64,000 bases of DNA from Kitasatospora sp. MAP12-44. Lineage in GTDB: Bacteria > Actinomycetota > Actinomycetes > Streptomycetales > Streptomycetaceae. The stretch covers positions 7,998,001-8,062,000 of the forward strand of contig NZ_JARZAE010000004.1 in the NCBI RefSeq assembly GCF_029892095.1, read 5' to 3'. Of this stretch, positions 39,828 through 49,747 are shown piece after piece. Within the stretch, counting starts at the first letter, position 1, and every line of letters starts with the position of its first letter. Both the position numbers and the translations under genes were made by a program. The notes beneath the pieces were generated by a model. The model did no database searches. It was not told where the DNA came from and was given only the letters and a program-made list of their open reading frames with translations.

Positions 39828-42800
39828 ATGCCTACACACGTGCGCGCCGGCAGCGGCGCGCTGTTCAGACGACCTTCCATGCGATCGGCGGCCCTGCCGG
39901 TCCTGCTGGTCGCCGCGTTGCTGGCGGCGCTGCTGGGGCTGACGGCCTCCCGGGCCGCGGCCGACGAGACGACGGTGTCCACCGACACCCTGCGAACCGG
40001 CTGGGACAGCCACGAGCCGGGCCTGGGTCAGTCCTCGGTGCAGTCCTCCGACTTCGGGCAGCTCTTCTCCACCCAGCTCGACGGGCAGGTCTACGCCCAG
40101 CCGCTCTCGATCAACGGCACGCTGGTCGCCACCACCGAGAACGACAAGGTGTACGGCCTCGACCCGGTCAACGGCACCATCAAGTGGACCCGCGACTTCG
40201 GCCCCACCTGGCCGGCCTCCGCCATCAACTGCGGTGACCTGGCGCCCAACGTCGGCTCCACCGCCACCCCGGTCTACGACCCGGTGAGCAACGCGGTCTA
40301 CCTGACCACCAAGGTCAACGACGGCCCGGACGCCCAGCATCCGCACTGGTACATGCAGGCCCTCGACCCGGCCTCCGGTGCCGAGAAGCCGGGCTTCCCG
40401 GTCACCATCGCCGGCACCCCCGGCAACGACCCCACCGGTGCCTTCGACCCCTACCGGCAGATGCAGCGCCCGGGCCTGCTGCTGCTCGACGGCGTGGTCT
40501 ACGCGGCGTTCGGCTCGCACTGCGACTTCGGCCCGTACCGCGGCTACGTGGTCGGCGTCAGCACCACCAAGGCGGCTCTCACCTCCATGTGGGCGACCGA
40601 GGTCGGCTCCAGCAACCAGGGCGGCGGCATCTGGATGTCCGGCGGCGGCCTGGTCTCCGACGGTCCCGGGCGGATCTTCCTGGCCACCGGCAACGGCATC
40701 AACCCGCCGCCCGGGCCGGGCCTGACCCAGCCGGGTACGCCCCCGCCGGGCACGCTCTCCGAGTCGGTGGTCCGGCTCCAGGTGAACAGTGACCAGAGCC
40801 TGTCCACCGCTGACTTCTTCAGCCCGGCCAACGCACCGACGCTGGACCAGAACGACACCGACATGGCCTCCGGCGGCCCGATGGGGCTGCCCGACAGCTT
40901 CGGCACCCCCTCCCACCCGCACCTGCTGGTGCAGCAGGGCAAGGACGGCCGGATCTTCCTGCTCGACCGCGACAACCTGGGCGGCCGCTCGCAGGGCCCC
41001 GGCGGCACCGACGCGGCCGTCGGCGTGATCGGCCCGTACCAGGGGCAGTGGGGACACCCCGCGGTCTGGGGCGGCGACGGCGGCTACGTCTACATGGTCG
41101 GCAACGGCGGGCCGCTGCGCGCCCTCAAGGCCGGCGTCACCGGCGCGGGCGTGCCCGCGCTCTCGCTGGCCGGCACCAGCAAGGACACCTTCCCCTACAC
41201 CAGCGGCTCGCCGGTGGTGACCTCGGACGGCACCACCTCAGGCAGCGCCCTGGTCTGGGTGGTCTACTCGGGCGGCCCCACCGGCGGCGGCGCCTCGCTG
41301 CGCGCCTACAACCCGATCCCCGACGCGAACGGCATCCTCCAGCTGGTCTGGTCCGCCCCGATCGGCACGGCCGTCAAGTTCGCCACCCCGGCCACCGACG
41401 GCAACCGGGTCTACGTCGGCACCCGGGACGGCATGGTGATCGCCTTCGGCCGCCCGGCGCAGACCTCGCTCAACGGCCAGCCGGTCGACTTCGGCAACGT
41501 CGCGGTCGGCTCCACCGGCACCGGCACCGCCACCCTGACCGCCAGCAGCGCCGTGACGATCACCGGGATCAGCGCCGGCGCACCGTTCGCCGCCACCCCG
41601 CCGACCCTGCCGGTCTCCCTGACGGCCGGCCAGCAGCTCAGCGTGCCGGTCTCCTTCGCCCCCACCGCCGCCGGCGGCCTGAGCGGCCAACTGACCGTCA
41701 CCACCGCCACCGGCAGCTTCCTGCTCGGCCTGCACGGGAGCGGCACCAAAGCCGGCCTCGCCGCCTCGCCCGGCAGCGCGACCTTCAGCGAGCAGCCCAG
41801 CGGGACCAACTCGACCGTCAACGTCCAGGTGACCAACACCGGCACCGCCGCCGAGACGGTCAGCGCCACCACCTCCCCGTCCGCGCCGTTCAGCGTCACC
41901 GGTCTGCCGGCCGTCGGGACGTCGGTGGCGCCGGGCAGCTCCTTCGTGGCCTCGGTGACGTACGCGCCGACCGCGGCCGGGACCAACACCGACGCGCTGA
42001 CGGTCACCAGCACCTCGGGCACGCTCACCGTCCCGATCAACGGCACCGCGACCGCGGGCCAGGGCCAGCTGGTCTTCAGCCCGCCCACGGTCTCCTTCGG
42101 CAACGTCCCGGTCGGCAGCTCGGCGACCGGCGACTTCGACATCACCAACAACGGCAATGTGCCGGTCACGGTCACCAAGGCGAAGGCGCCCAACGACGAC
42201 TTCACCACCTCCACCCCGCTCGCCGAGGGCCTGGTGATCGGCCCCGACCAGGTGGTCCACCAGTCGGTCACCTTCACCCCGACCGTGCCCGGCACCCAGA
42301 GCGCCGACTACGAGGTGACCGGTGACGCCGGGCAGGGCGCCATGCTGGAGCCGATGACCGGCACCGGCACCGGTACGCTGCCCGTCCCGGCCAGCGGCAC
42401 CTGGACCACCAACGGCACCGCGACGCTGCCGAGCGCCGGCACCGTCCAACTGACCGGGCAGGTCAACCAGTCGGCCGGCTCCTCCTTCTTCACCAACCCG
42501 CTGCCGACCGACGGCCTCAAGGCCTCCTTCACCGCCCAGCTCGGCCCGGGCACCGGCGGTGACGGGCTCTCCTTCAGCCTGCTCGACGCGAGCAAGGCGA
42601 CCTCGGCCGGTCTCGGCGCCACCGGCGGCGGCCTCGGCTTCTCCGGTCTGCCGGGTGTCTCGGTCGACCTGGTCACCTCCTGGAACAGCAAGGCGAGCTC
42701 CGGCAACTTCGTCGGCGTGGCGGTCGGTCCCAACAGCGGCATCGACAACCTGAGCTTCCTGGCCACCGCGGCGCTGCCCACCTCGCTGCGCACCGGTACC

Positions 42801-44531
42801 CACCAGGTGGCGGTGGCGGTGGCCGGCGGGCACCTGACGGTGAGCGTCGACGGCACCCAGCTGCTGGACACCACCCCGCCGCTGCCGGTCTCGGCCTACG
42901 CGGGCTTCACCGCCGCCACCGGCGCCAGCGCCGACGTGCACACCGTCAGCGCCGTCACCATCAGCACCAGCACCAGCGCGACGGCCCCGGCGCTGACCGC
43001 GGGCTCGCCCTCGCTGGACTTCGGGACGCTGCCCACCGGTGACAGCAAGAACCTGACCCTGCAGCTGACCAACAGCTCCACCCTGGCCACCACGGTCACC
43101 GCCGTGACGGCGCCGTCCGTGCCGTTCACCGCCACGCTGCCCGCCGCCGGGACCGCGGTGCCGGCCGGCGGCAGCGTGCAGATCCCGGTCACCTTCGCCC
43201 CGGCGGCGGCCGGAGCGCAGAGCGGCACCCTCGCGGTGACGACCAGCGGCGGGACGACCACCGTGCCGCTGACCGGCACCGCCGCCCCGGTCGTCCCGGC
43301 CGGGCAGCAGCTGCCCGCGACCACCGACGCCTCCTGGCAGCTCAGCGGCTCGGCCGCGATGAGCGGCACCGACCTGGTGCTGACCAAGGCGGGTGGCGGC
43401 TACGGCGCGGGCTCGTCCTTCTACCCGACCGCGGTGCCCTCCTCGGGCCTGCACGCCTCGTTCACCGCCGAGATGGACGGCGGCACCGGCGCCGACGGGC
43501 TGACCTTCGCGCTGCTCGACCCGGCGGCCGGCACGCCCGTAGGCCCTGGCACCCCCGGCGGCGGCCTCGGCTTCGCCGGTCTGCAGGGTGTCGCGGTGGC
43601 CCTGGTCACCGACTGGAACAGCACGGCGAACTCGAACAACTTCGTCGCCGTGGCCACCTCGACCTCCGGCTCGGGACCCGACGCGACCTACACCGCGACC
43701 AACGCCACCGTGCCCTCGCTGCGCGCCACCACCCACACCGTGACGGTGGACTACACGCCGGCCGGCCACCTGGTCGTCCAGCTGGACGGCACCCAGGTGC
43801 TGGACACCGCCGTGCAGTTGCAGCCCAGCGTGCTGGTGGGCTTCACCGGATCCAACGGCGGCAGCGACGACAACCACATCGTGCGCAACGTCGCCATCAC
43901 CGCGGGCAAGCCGCTCAGCCAGACCCTGCCCGCCTTCACCGACCCGAGCTGGACCGCCAACGGCAAGGCCACGGTGGCCGGTTCGACCGTCACGCTGACC
44001 ACGGACGGGCAGAAGTTCGCGGCCGGTTCGATCGTCAACTCGACGGCGGTCCCCTCCGCGGGTCTGCACGTCACCTTCAACGAGCAGATCGGCGGCGCGG
44101 GCACCACCGGTGCCGACGGGCTGGCGCTGGCCCTGCTGGACCCGGCCGGGGCGTCCGTCAACTCGCTGGGCGCGACCGGTGGTTCACTCGGCGTCGGCGG
44201 TCTGCCCGGCACCTTCGTCGGCCTGCAGACCTACCCGGGGGGCGGGGTCAACTCCTACAACTTCGCCTCGCTCGGGACGACCGGCACCGCCTCGACCGCG
44301 CTGACGACCCTGCAGTCCGCCACCAACATCCCCGCCCTGCGCGGGGCGACGCACACCGTCGACGTGCAGGTGACCGCGGCCGGGCACCTGGTGGTGAGCC
44401 TCGACGGCACCCAGATCATGGACACCGCCGTCACCCTGCCGCCCAAGGTGCTGGTCGCCTTCACCGGCGGGGTCGGCGGGTTGACCGACAACCATGTGGT
44501 GAGCAGCCCCACCATCAGCTACAGCATGTGA
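39828..44531 (+). CDS. Secreted multidomain protein: beta-propeller, HYDIN/ASH and legume-lectin-like domains
   Basis: About 1567 aa. Signal peptide (RSAALPVLLVAALLAALLGL to AAA|DE, about residue 45). Then a PQQ-type beta-propeller to about 540 (LFSTQLDGQVYAQPLSING, DKVYGLDPVNGTIKWTRDFG). Three choice-of-anchor D/HYDIN-like Ig domains (about 545-850, VDFGNVAVGSTGTGTATLT), a legume-lectin-like domain (about 855-1050), a fourth HYDIN-like domain, and two more lectin-like domains to the end (each GLTFALLDP ... GGGLGFAGLQGV ... SLDGTQIMDT). Likely binds glycans on or near the cell surface. ATG 39828 is 6 bases after GGTGGGG; ATG 39822 is possible. No sortase motif or membrane anchor, so secreted. 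Followed by two glycan-building genes. Confidence 0.85.
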   Translation: MPTHVRAGSGALFRRPSMRSAALPVLLVAALLAALLGLTASRAAADETTVSTDTLRTGWDSHEPGLGQSSVQSSDFGQLFSTQLDGQVYAQPLSINGTLVATTENDKVYGLDPVNGTIKWTRDFGPTWPASAINCGDLAPNVGSTATPVYDPVSNAVYLTTKVNDGPDAQHPHWYMQALDPASGAEKPGFPVTIAGTPGNDPTGAFDPYRQMQRPGLLLLDGVVYAAFGSHCDFGPYRGYVVGVSTTKAALTSMWATEVGSSNQGGGIWMSGGGLVSDGPGRIFLATGNGINPPPGPGLTQPGTPPPGTLSESVVRLQVNSDQSLSTADFFSPANAPTLDQNDTDMASGGPMGLPDSFGTPSHPHLLVQQGKDGRIFLLDRDNLGGRSQGPGGTDAAVGVIGPYQGQWGHPAVWGGDGGYVYMVGNGGPLRALKAGVTGAGVPALSLAGTSKDTFPYTSGSPVVTSDGTTSGSALVWVVYSGGPTGGGASLRAYNPIPDANGILQLVWSAPIGTAVKFATPATDGNRVYVGTRDGMVIAFGRPAQTSLNGQPVDFGNVAVGSTGTGTATLTASSAVTITGISAGAPFAATPPTLPVSLTAGQQLSVPVSFAPTAAGGLSGQLTVTTATGSFLLGLHGSGTKAGLAASPGSATFSEQPSGTNSTVNVQVTNTGTAAETVSATTSPSAPFSVTGLPAVGTSVAPGSSFVASVTYAPTAAGTNTDALTVTSTSGTLTVPINGTATAGQGQLVFSPPTVSFGNVPVGSSATGDFDITNNGNVPVTVTKAKAPNDDFTTSTPLAEGLVIGPDQVVHQSVTFTPTVPGTQSADYEVTGDAGQGAMLEPMTGTGTGTLPVPASGTWTTNGTATLPSAGTVQLTGQVNQSAGSSFFTNPLPTDGLKASFTAQLGPGTGGDGLSFSLLDASKATSAGLGATGGGLGFSGLPGVSVDLVTSWNSKASSGNFVGVAVGPNSGIDNLSFLATAALPTSLRTGTHQVAVAVAGGHLTVSVDGTQLLDTTPPLPVSAYAGFTAATGASADVHTVSAVTISTSTSATAPALTAGSPSLDFGTLPTGDSKNLTLQLTNSSTLATTVTAVTAPSVPFTATLPAAGTAVPAGGSVQIPVTFAPAAAGAQSGTLAVTTSGGTTTVPLTGTAAPVVPAGQQLPATTDASWQLSGSAAMSGTDLVLTKAGGGYGAGSSFYPTAVPSSGLHASFTAEMDGGTGADGLTFALLDPAAGTPVGPGTPGGGLGFAGLQGVAVALVTDWNSTANSNNFVAVATSTSGSGPDATYTATNATVPSLRATTHTVTVDYTPAGHLVVQLDGTQVLDTAVQLQPSVLVGFTGSNGGSDDNHIVRNVAITAGKPLSQTLPAFTDPSWTANGKATVAGSTVTLTTDGQKFAAGSIVNSTAVPSAGLHVTFNEQIGGAGTTGADGLALALLDPAGASVNSLGATGGSLGVGGLPGTFVGLQTYPGGGVNSYNFASLGTTGTASTALTTLQSATNIPALRGATHTVDVQVTAAGHLVVSLDGTQIMDTAVTLPPKVLVAFTGGVGGLTDNHVVSSPTISYSM

Positions 44532-44586
44532 CAGCCAACGAACGAACAGGTGGGGAGCCCGTGAGGGCTTTCGGAGGGGATCGGCT

Positions 44587-47424
44587 GTGGGGACAGCAGG
44601 GGGGTTGCGTGCTGCGAGCACGCAGTTCGAAGAGATCGAATCCACGACTGGACATGCCGTTGCCACGCCGCACGCGGTGGTACGCGGCAGTTACGAGACC
44701 GCGCACCCGCCCACCGCATACCGGGAGCCCGGCCGCGCCGCGGTCTGGTCGGGGCGGGCGGCGGTGGCGCTCTGCGCGGCCGGCATCGCCTGGTACCAGC
44801 CAGGGCCGCTGCTGCCGCTGGCCACCCTGCTGCTCGGGGTCGGCCTGGCCTGGGTCGGCGGTTGGCACGGGCGCAGCCTGCGGCTGATCGCCCTGGCCCT
44901 GGCCGTCTTCGTGAGCGCCGTCGACTACCTCTCCTGGCGGCTGTCGGTGCTCTCCTGGTCCGCCTGGTGGATCGGGCTGCCGCTCTTCCTGGCCGAACTG
45001 CACGCCGCCCTGCACACCATGGGGCTGCACAACACCGTCTGGCCGCGCCGGGCCGAGCAGCTGAGGGACGATCAGGATCCGTCCCTGCTACCGGTGTTCG
45101 TCTTCGTGCCCACGGTGGACGAGGGCGTGCAGATCGTCGAGGAGACGCTGGTCGGGGTGCTGGCCGCGCGCGCACGCTACCTCGCCGCGCACCCGCACGC
45201 CGCGATCACCGTGGTGGTCTGCAACGACGGCGGGGTGGCCGGCGCCGACTGCAGCGACGACATCGTCGCGCTGTGCGAGCGGCTCGACGTGGTCTGCGTG
45301 ACCCGTACCGTCGGCGGCGGCGCCAAAGCGGGCAACATCGAGAACGCCCGCCAGCTGCTCGACGCCACCGGTGACGCGCTGCTGGTGGTCTTCGACGCGG
45401 ACCAGATCCCGCGCGAGGAGTTCTTCCTGCACACGCTGGCCCCGATGAAGGACGCCCGGGTCGGCTGGGTGCAGTCCGGCCAGTTCTACGGCAACCGGGA
45501 GAATCCGGTGGCCCGTTGGGCCGACGACCAGCAGTCGCTCTTCTACCGGCTGCTCTGCCCGGGCAAGGCGCTGCACGACTCCGCGTTCATCTGCGGCACC
45601 AACGTGGTGCTGCGGGCCGCCGCCCTGGACGAGATCGGCGGCTTGCCCACCGACTCGGTCACCGAGGACTTCGCCGCCTCGATCCGGCTGGCCCCGCGCT
45701 GGCGCAGTGTCTACCTGCCCGAGGTGCTCGCCGTCGGGCTCGGCCCGGTCGACCTCAACTCCTACCTCAAGCAGCAGGAGCGCTGGGCGCGCGGCACCCT
45801 CTCGGTGCTCGGCAGCCACTGGCGCGACCTGCTGCTGCCCCGGCGCGGCGGCCTGCGCGCCCAGCAGCGCCTGCAGTACGGCCTGGCGGTCACCCACTAC
45901 CTGGCCGGCGTGCGCGACCTGGTCTTCCTGGTCGCGCCGGTGCTCTACCTGGTCACCGGGGCGACCGGTGTGCGCGGTGCGACGCTGGGCCAGTTCCTCG
46001 CGCACTTCGTCCCGTACTACCTACTGGCCACCGTCGCCTTCGCGCACGCCGCCTGGCGCACCACCAGCTGGCGCAGCATCGTGGTGGGCTTCGGCTCGTT
46101 CCCGTCGCTGATCAGAGCCTTCTGGATGACGGTGACCGGCAACCGCGGGCGCTTCACCATCACGCCCAAGAAGCGCACCGCGGGCTCGGCCTGGCGCACC
46201 GCCCGCTGGCACCTGATCGCGCTGGCGGCCTGCTTCGCCTCGCTCGTCCTGGCGTTGACGCTGCACCGGGAGCCCGCCTACTACCTGGCCGCGTTCTGGC
46301 TGGCCTACCTGTGCGTGCTGATCTGCGTGCACCTCTCGCTGGTGCGCCAGGACGTGAAGGCCGCCGCCGCTGCGGCGCCGGCGGTGGCCGCGGAGCGGGT
46401 GGTGCGCGGTGAGGAGCCGCGTCGGGTCCGCCGGGGCCTTCGTGCCAGGGCCCGCCGACTGCCCAGCCGGACCAGACGGTTCATCTCGGCGGGCGCGCTG
46501 ACCAGCGTGCTCGGCCTGGTCGCGGGACTCGCCACGGTGTCCACCGCAGGCGGCGCCACCACGCCGGTCGCCGGCCTGCCGCCGGCGGCCGCGCCGGGGC
46601 GGCCGTTCGTCGGGGCCGGATCGCTCTCGCAGCTCCAGGCGGTCTCGCTGCAGAGCACGCTGGGCCTCAGCTTCACCCTGCGCGCGCGCACCGACGAGAT
46701 CGACGCGCATCTGGACACCGCCTGGGCCAACTCGGTCAGCGCCGCCGGCGGTGTGCCGTGGCTGACCCTGGTCCTCTCGCACCGCGGCAAGCCGGGGCTG
46801 GACTCCTCGCTGACCGCCGTCGCCAACGGCGTCGACGACGCCGCGCTGCAGCGCTGGGCGCGGGAGATCGCCGCGTACGGCAAGCCGATCTACCTGACCG
46901 TGCTGCCCGAGGCGGACCGCAACTACGCGGCCAGCTCTGCCGTCGCCCGCGGCGGCATCCCGCAGGACGTCGCACCCGCCTGGAACCGGATCGAGCAGCT
47001 CGTCCGGGGCGCCGGGGCCAGCAACGTCGGCTGGGTGTGGGGCCCCGCCGACCCGACCGCCGACGCGGCCTACGCCCCGCCCGCGGCGAGCGTGGACGCG
47101 GTGGCCGTGACGCTCTTCGAGTACCCCGGCACGGTCTGGGTCGACCCCGCCCGGGCGCTGGCCGGCGCGGCGGCCGCCCACCCGGGCAAGCCGCTGATGG
47201 TCGACGTCAGCTGCGCGGGCCCGCCCGCCCAGCGCGCGGCCTGGCTGGACCGGCTCACCGCCGCGGTGGCCGCGCGCAGCGATGTGGCCGGCGTCGTCTA
47301 CCAGCAGACCGGCCCGGAGCTGGACGTCAACTCCGCGGCCGCCCGCAGCTGGTCGCTGACCGCCGACCCGCAGACCACCGAAGCCGCCGGCCGGCTGATG
47401 CGCCGACTCTCCGGAGGCTCCTGA
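44587..47424 (+). CDS. Cellulose-synthase-like GT2 fused to GH26-like extracellular domain
   Basis: 945 aa. Two N-terminal membrane helices, GT2 core with Asp214 (VVVCNDGG), FDADQIP (270-275), TED (359-361) and QQERW (396-400), then five to six C-terminal helices (about 425-600) as in processive beta-glycan synthases. After a basic loop and one further hydrophobic segment (about 630-655) comes a domain of about 280 residues resembling GH26: WAREIAAYGKPIYLTVLPEA, GASNVGWVWGP, VDAVAVTLFEYPG. The Glu of the acid/base motif is kept (LPEADRN), but the usual nucleophile Glu aligns with Val in KPLMVDVSCAG, so it may bind rather than cut glycan. GTG start behind GGAGGGG. Next gene begins one base after its stop. 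Confidence 0.85.
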   Translation: MGTAGGLRAASTQFEEIESTTGHAVATPHAVVRGSYETAHPPTAYREPGRAAVWSGRAAVALCAAGIAWYQPGPLLPLATLLLGVGLAWVGGWHGRSLRLIALALAVFVSAVDYLSWRLSVLSWSAWWIGLPLFLAELHAALHTMGLHNTVWPRRAEQLRDDQDPSLLPVFVFVPTVDEGVQIVEETLVGVLAARARYLAAHPHAAITVVVCNDGGVAGADCSDDIVALCERLDVVCVTRTVGGGAKAGNIENARQLLDATGDALLVVFDADQIPREEFFLHTLAPMKDARVGWVQSGQFYGNRENPVARWADDQQSLFYRLLCPGKALHDSAFICGTNVVLRAAALDEIGGLPTDSVTEDFAASIRLAPRWRSVYLPEVLAVGLGPVDLNSYLKQQERWARGTLSVLGSHWRDLLLPRRGGLRAQQRLQYGLAVTHYLAGVRDLVFLVAPVLYLVTGATGVRGATLGQFLAHFVPYYLLATVAFAHAAWRTTSWRSIVVGFGSFPSLIRAFWMTVTGNRGRFTITPKKRTAGSAWRTARWHLIALAACFASLVLALTLHREPAYYLAAFWLAYLCVLICVHLSLVRQDVKAAAAAAPAVAAERVVRGEEPRRVRRGLRARARRLPSRTRRFISAGALTSVLGLVAGLATVSTAGGATTPVAGLPPAAAPGRPFVGAGSLSQLQAVSLQSTLGLSFTLRARTDEIDAHLDTAWANSVSAAGGVPWLTLVLSHRGKPGLDSSLTAVANGVDDAALQRWAREIAAYGKPIYLTVLPEADRNYAASSAVARGGIPQDVAPAWNRIEQLVRGAGASNVGWVWGPADPTADAAYAPPAASVDAVAVTLFEYPGTVWVDPARALAGAAAAHPGKPLMVDVSCAGPPAQRAAWLDRLTAAVAARSDVAGVVYQQTGPELDVNSAAARSWSLTADPQTTEAAGRLMRRLSGGS

Positions 47425-47425
47425 G

Positions 47426-49012
47426 ATGACCGCTGTTCTCCCCATCGAGGCTCCGGTCGTCGAGGAGCCCGACGGCGGCCTGCGGGCCGCGCTGGCCCGG
47501 GTCGCGGCCGGCCACCGCTGGGCGGCGGTGCGCACCCGCGTCCCGCTGTTCTGCCTGCTGGTGCTGCAGGCCGTGCTCAGCTGGCGGCTGAGCAACAGCG
47601 CGTTCCAGGACGAGTCGCTGTACCTCTACGCCGGTCATCGGGAGATCGCCCAACTCCTGCACCACACACCGACCTTCGACAACTACTCCAGCTACTTCTC
47701 GGGCGCGCCGTTCCTCTACCCGGTGCTCGGCGCGCTCGCCGACAGCTTCGCCGGGCTGGGTGGGGCGCGGGCGCTGAGCCTGTTCTTCATGCTGGCCACC
47801 ACCGGTCTGCTGCACGCGCTGACCCGGCGGCTGTTCGGGCGCCCCGCCGCGCTGCCGGCGGCCGCCGTCTTCGCGGTGACCGGCCCCACGCTCTTCCTCG
47901 GCCACCTCGCCACGTACGACGCGATGGCGCTCTTCCTGCTCGCGCTGGCCTCCTGGACGGCCGTCCGAACGGTCCGGCTGCCCGCCCTCACGGCCGCGCT
48001 GGCCGGCCCGCCGCTGGTGCTGGCCGCGCTCACCAAGTACGCGGCGCTGCTCTACGCCCCCACCGTGATCGCGCTGGCCGTGCTGGCCGCCATCCCCGAG
48101 CGGGGTCGCAACCGCGCCGTGCAGCGCGGGTTGCTGGTGGTGGTGGCGGCGCTCGGCTGCGGGTACGGACTGGTCAGCCTGGCCGGCCGGGCGTTCATGG
48201 TCGGCCTGAAGAGCACCACCACGGCCCGCGCGGTCGGCACCGACGGCACCGGGCTGCTGGTGCGCAGCTCGGTGGAGTACGGCGGCGCGGTGTTCGTGCT
48301 GGCCATCGCGGGAGCGGTGCTGCTGGTCCGGGCGCACGCCGCGCGCACCGGCGAACGCGGCGGCGGCCGCCCCGGGCGGCTGGCGCTGGGCCTGCTGCTC
48401 ACCGGCACCGCCCTGCTCGCCCCCGCCTACCAGATCCACCTGCACACCCTCACCTCGCTGCACAAGCACGTGGGCTACGGGCTCTTCTTCGCCTCGCCGA
48501 TGGCCGGCTACGCGATCTCCCGGCTGCTCGGCTCCCGGCTGCACGACCCGCGCCGGCTCGGACTGGCGCTGGGCATCTGCCTGGTGGTGGCCGGGTTGGG
48601 CATATCGCAGTCGGCGGCGCTGTTCCAGCAGTGGCCCGACGCCACCGGTCTTGTCCAGGTGCTGCGCACCCAGGTGCGCCCGACCACCGGCCGCTACCTG
48701 GTCGAGGAGTCCGAGGTCCCCCGGTACTACCTGCGCGACCTGGTGCAGCCTTACCAGTGGTCCGGCACCTACTACTTCGAGTACACCGACAAGAAGGGGC
48801 AGCACTACACCGGTGTCCCCGCCTACAAGGCCGCGATCGCGGACCGCTACTTCGACCTGATCGTGCTGCGCTACGGCCCGACTGCCGCGCTGGACCGCCA
48901 GATCGACGGCGACCTGACCGCCGGCAAGGGCTACCAGCTGATCGCCAAGGTCGCGGCGGACAGCAGCTACGGCGCGGGCACCTGGTTCGTCTGGCGCGCC
49001 GACGCCGGTTGA
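47426..49012 (+). CDS. ArnT/PMT-type membrane glycosyltransferase (GT-C)
   Basis: 528 aa, about 10-11 membrane helices. Early luminal acidic motif FQDESLYLYAGHREI (Asp-Glu after first helix) is the GT-C/ArnT hallmark; LATYDAMALFLLALASW, LTKYAALLYAPTVIALAV and HVGYGLFFASPMAGYA follow, then a soluble C-terminal tail (YFEYTDKKGQHYTGVPAYKA). Uses a lipid-linked sugar to glycosylate a surface acceptor. One base after the GT2 stop, so the pair is surely co-transcribed. Confidence 0.88.
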   Translation: MTAVLPIEAPVVEEPDGGLRAALARVAAGHRWAAVRTRVPLFCLLVLQAVLSWRLSNSAFQDESLYLYAGHREIAQLLHHTPTFDNYSSYFSGAPFLYPVLGALADSFAGLGGARALSLFFMLATTGLLHALTRRLFGRPAALPAAAVFAVTGPTLFLGHLATYDAMALFLLALASWTAVRTVRLPALTAALAGPPLVLAALTKYAALLYAPTVIALAVLAAIPERGRNRAVQRGLLVVVAALGCGYGLVSLAGRAFMVGLKSTTTARAVGTDGTGLLVRSSVEYGGAVFVLAIAGAVLLVRAHAARTGERGGGRPGRLALGLLLTGTALLAPAYQIHLHTLTSLHKHVGYGLFFASPMAGYAISRLLGSRLHDPRRLGLALGICLVVAGLGISQSAALFQQWPDATGLVQVLRTQVRPTTGRYLVEESEVPRYYLRDLVQPYQWSGTYYFEYTDKKGQHYTGVPAYKAAIADRYFDLIVLRYGPTAALDRQIDGDLTAGKGYQLIAKVAADSSYGAGTWFVWRADAG

Positions 49013-49054
49013 CCCGGCGCCCGCCCTCGATGCTGCGTGAGGGCGGGCGCCGGG
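49013..49054. terminator. Strong hairpin terminator between convergent genes
   Basis: Perfect 16-bp stem CCCGGCGCCCGCCCTC (49013-49028) and its complement (49039-49054), 10-nt loop, immediately after the ArnT-like stop and 22 bp beyond the cold-shock gene stop. Confidence 0.9.
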
Positions 49055-49075
49055 CCAACCGGGCGTGCGGGGCGG

Positions 49076-49285
49076 TCAGATGGCGACGACGTTCGCGGCG
49101 CTCGGGCCCTTGGGGCCGTCCTGGATCTCGAACTGGACGTTCTGGCCCTCGGCGAGGGTCTTGAAGCCGTTGCTCTGGATCGCGGAGAAGTGGACGAAGA
49201 CGTCCTTGCTCCCGTCCTCGGGGGTGATGAAGCCGAACCCCTTGGTCTCGTTGAACCACTTGACCTGACCCTGTATCGCCGTCAT
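49076..49285 (-). CDS. CspA-family cold-shock protein
   Basis: 69 aa OB-fold nucleic-acid chaperone. RNP1 KGFGFITP and RNP2 VFVHFSAI are intact; QGQVKWFNETKGFGF and GPSAANV are as in streptomycete cold-shock proteins. Ends in VVAI. RBS GAGGAC before the ATG. The 460-bp upstream region probably includes a long leader. Confidence 0.96.
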   Translation of the reverse strand: MTAIQGQVKWFNETKGFGFITPEDGSKDVFVHFSAIQSNGFKTLAEGQNVQFEIQDGPKGPSAANVVAI

Positions 49286-49747
49286 CTACATGTCCTCGCT
49301 CGTGTCCGGGGCGCGGCCTGCAGCACTGCGCCGCCGCGATCATGCCCAACGCCCGGCGGTGAGAAACGGATCGAGGGTGGCTGGGCGGGCGGGTGGTGGC
49401 GGCTTCTCGCCATCTGTTGCCATTCGGTCACGCACCGTCGACGGCCTGCTAGGCTCATGCTCATGTCAATCCGCGTATGTGTCCGCGTATGTCTCTGGCA
49501 TCCGACTCGGCCTGGCCACCTTCGCGGCAGACCCGCCACCTGCTCTGCCCGTACCGCCCGCTCGGCCCGCGCCGTTCGCCCGGCCGCCGGGTTCCGCGCC
49601 TGTGCGGCGAACGTCCGCCCGAGAACCGGCTGCGACGACGCTTCATCCTAAGCATCGCCATAAGCACCGCGCGAAGGCACCTTTCTGTTCACATTCACTC
49701 GTCCCGCGCGTCGGCGCTGGGCGCTGCTCCCAAGGGTTGCGACAAAC
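49286..49747. other. Intergenic region between divergent cold-shock and kinase genes
   Basis: 462 bases without a credible gene; several short frames on both strands have shadow composition. It should hold the cold-shock gene's promoter and 5' leader and the promoter of the kinase at 49748. A 10-bp direct repeat CCGCGTATGT (49472 and 49484 region) is the only local feature noted. Confidence 0.5.

Noticed and set aside
41238..44069. 943-codon minus-strand frame opposite the lectin exoprotein
   Set aside because: Low-complexity Arg/Gly/Val shadow of the repetitive plus-strand gene; no RBS or domain.
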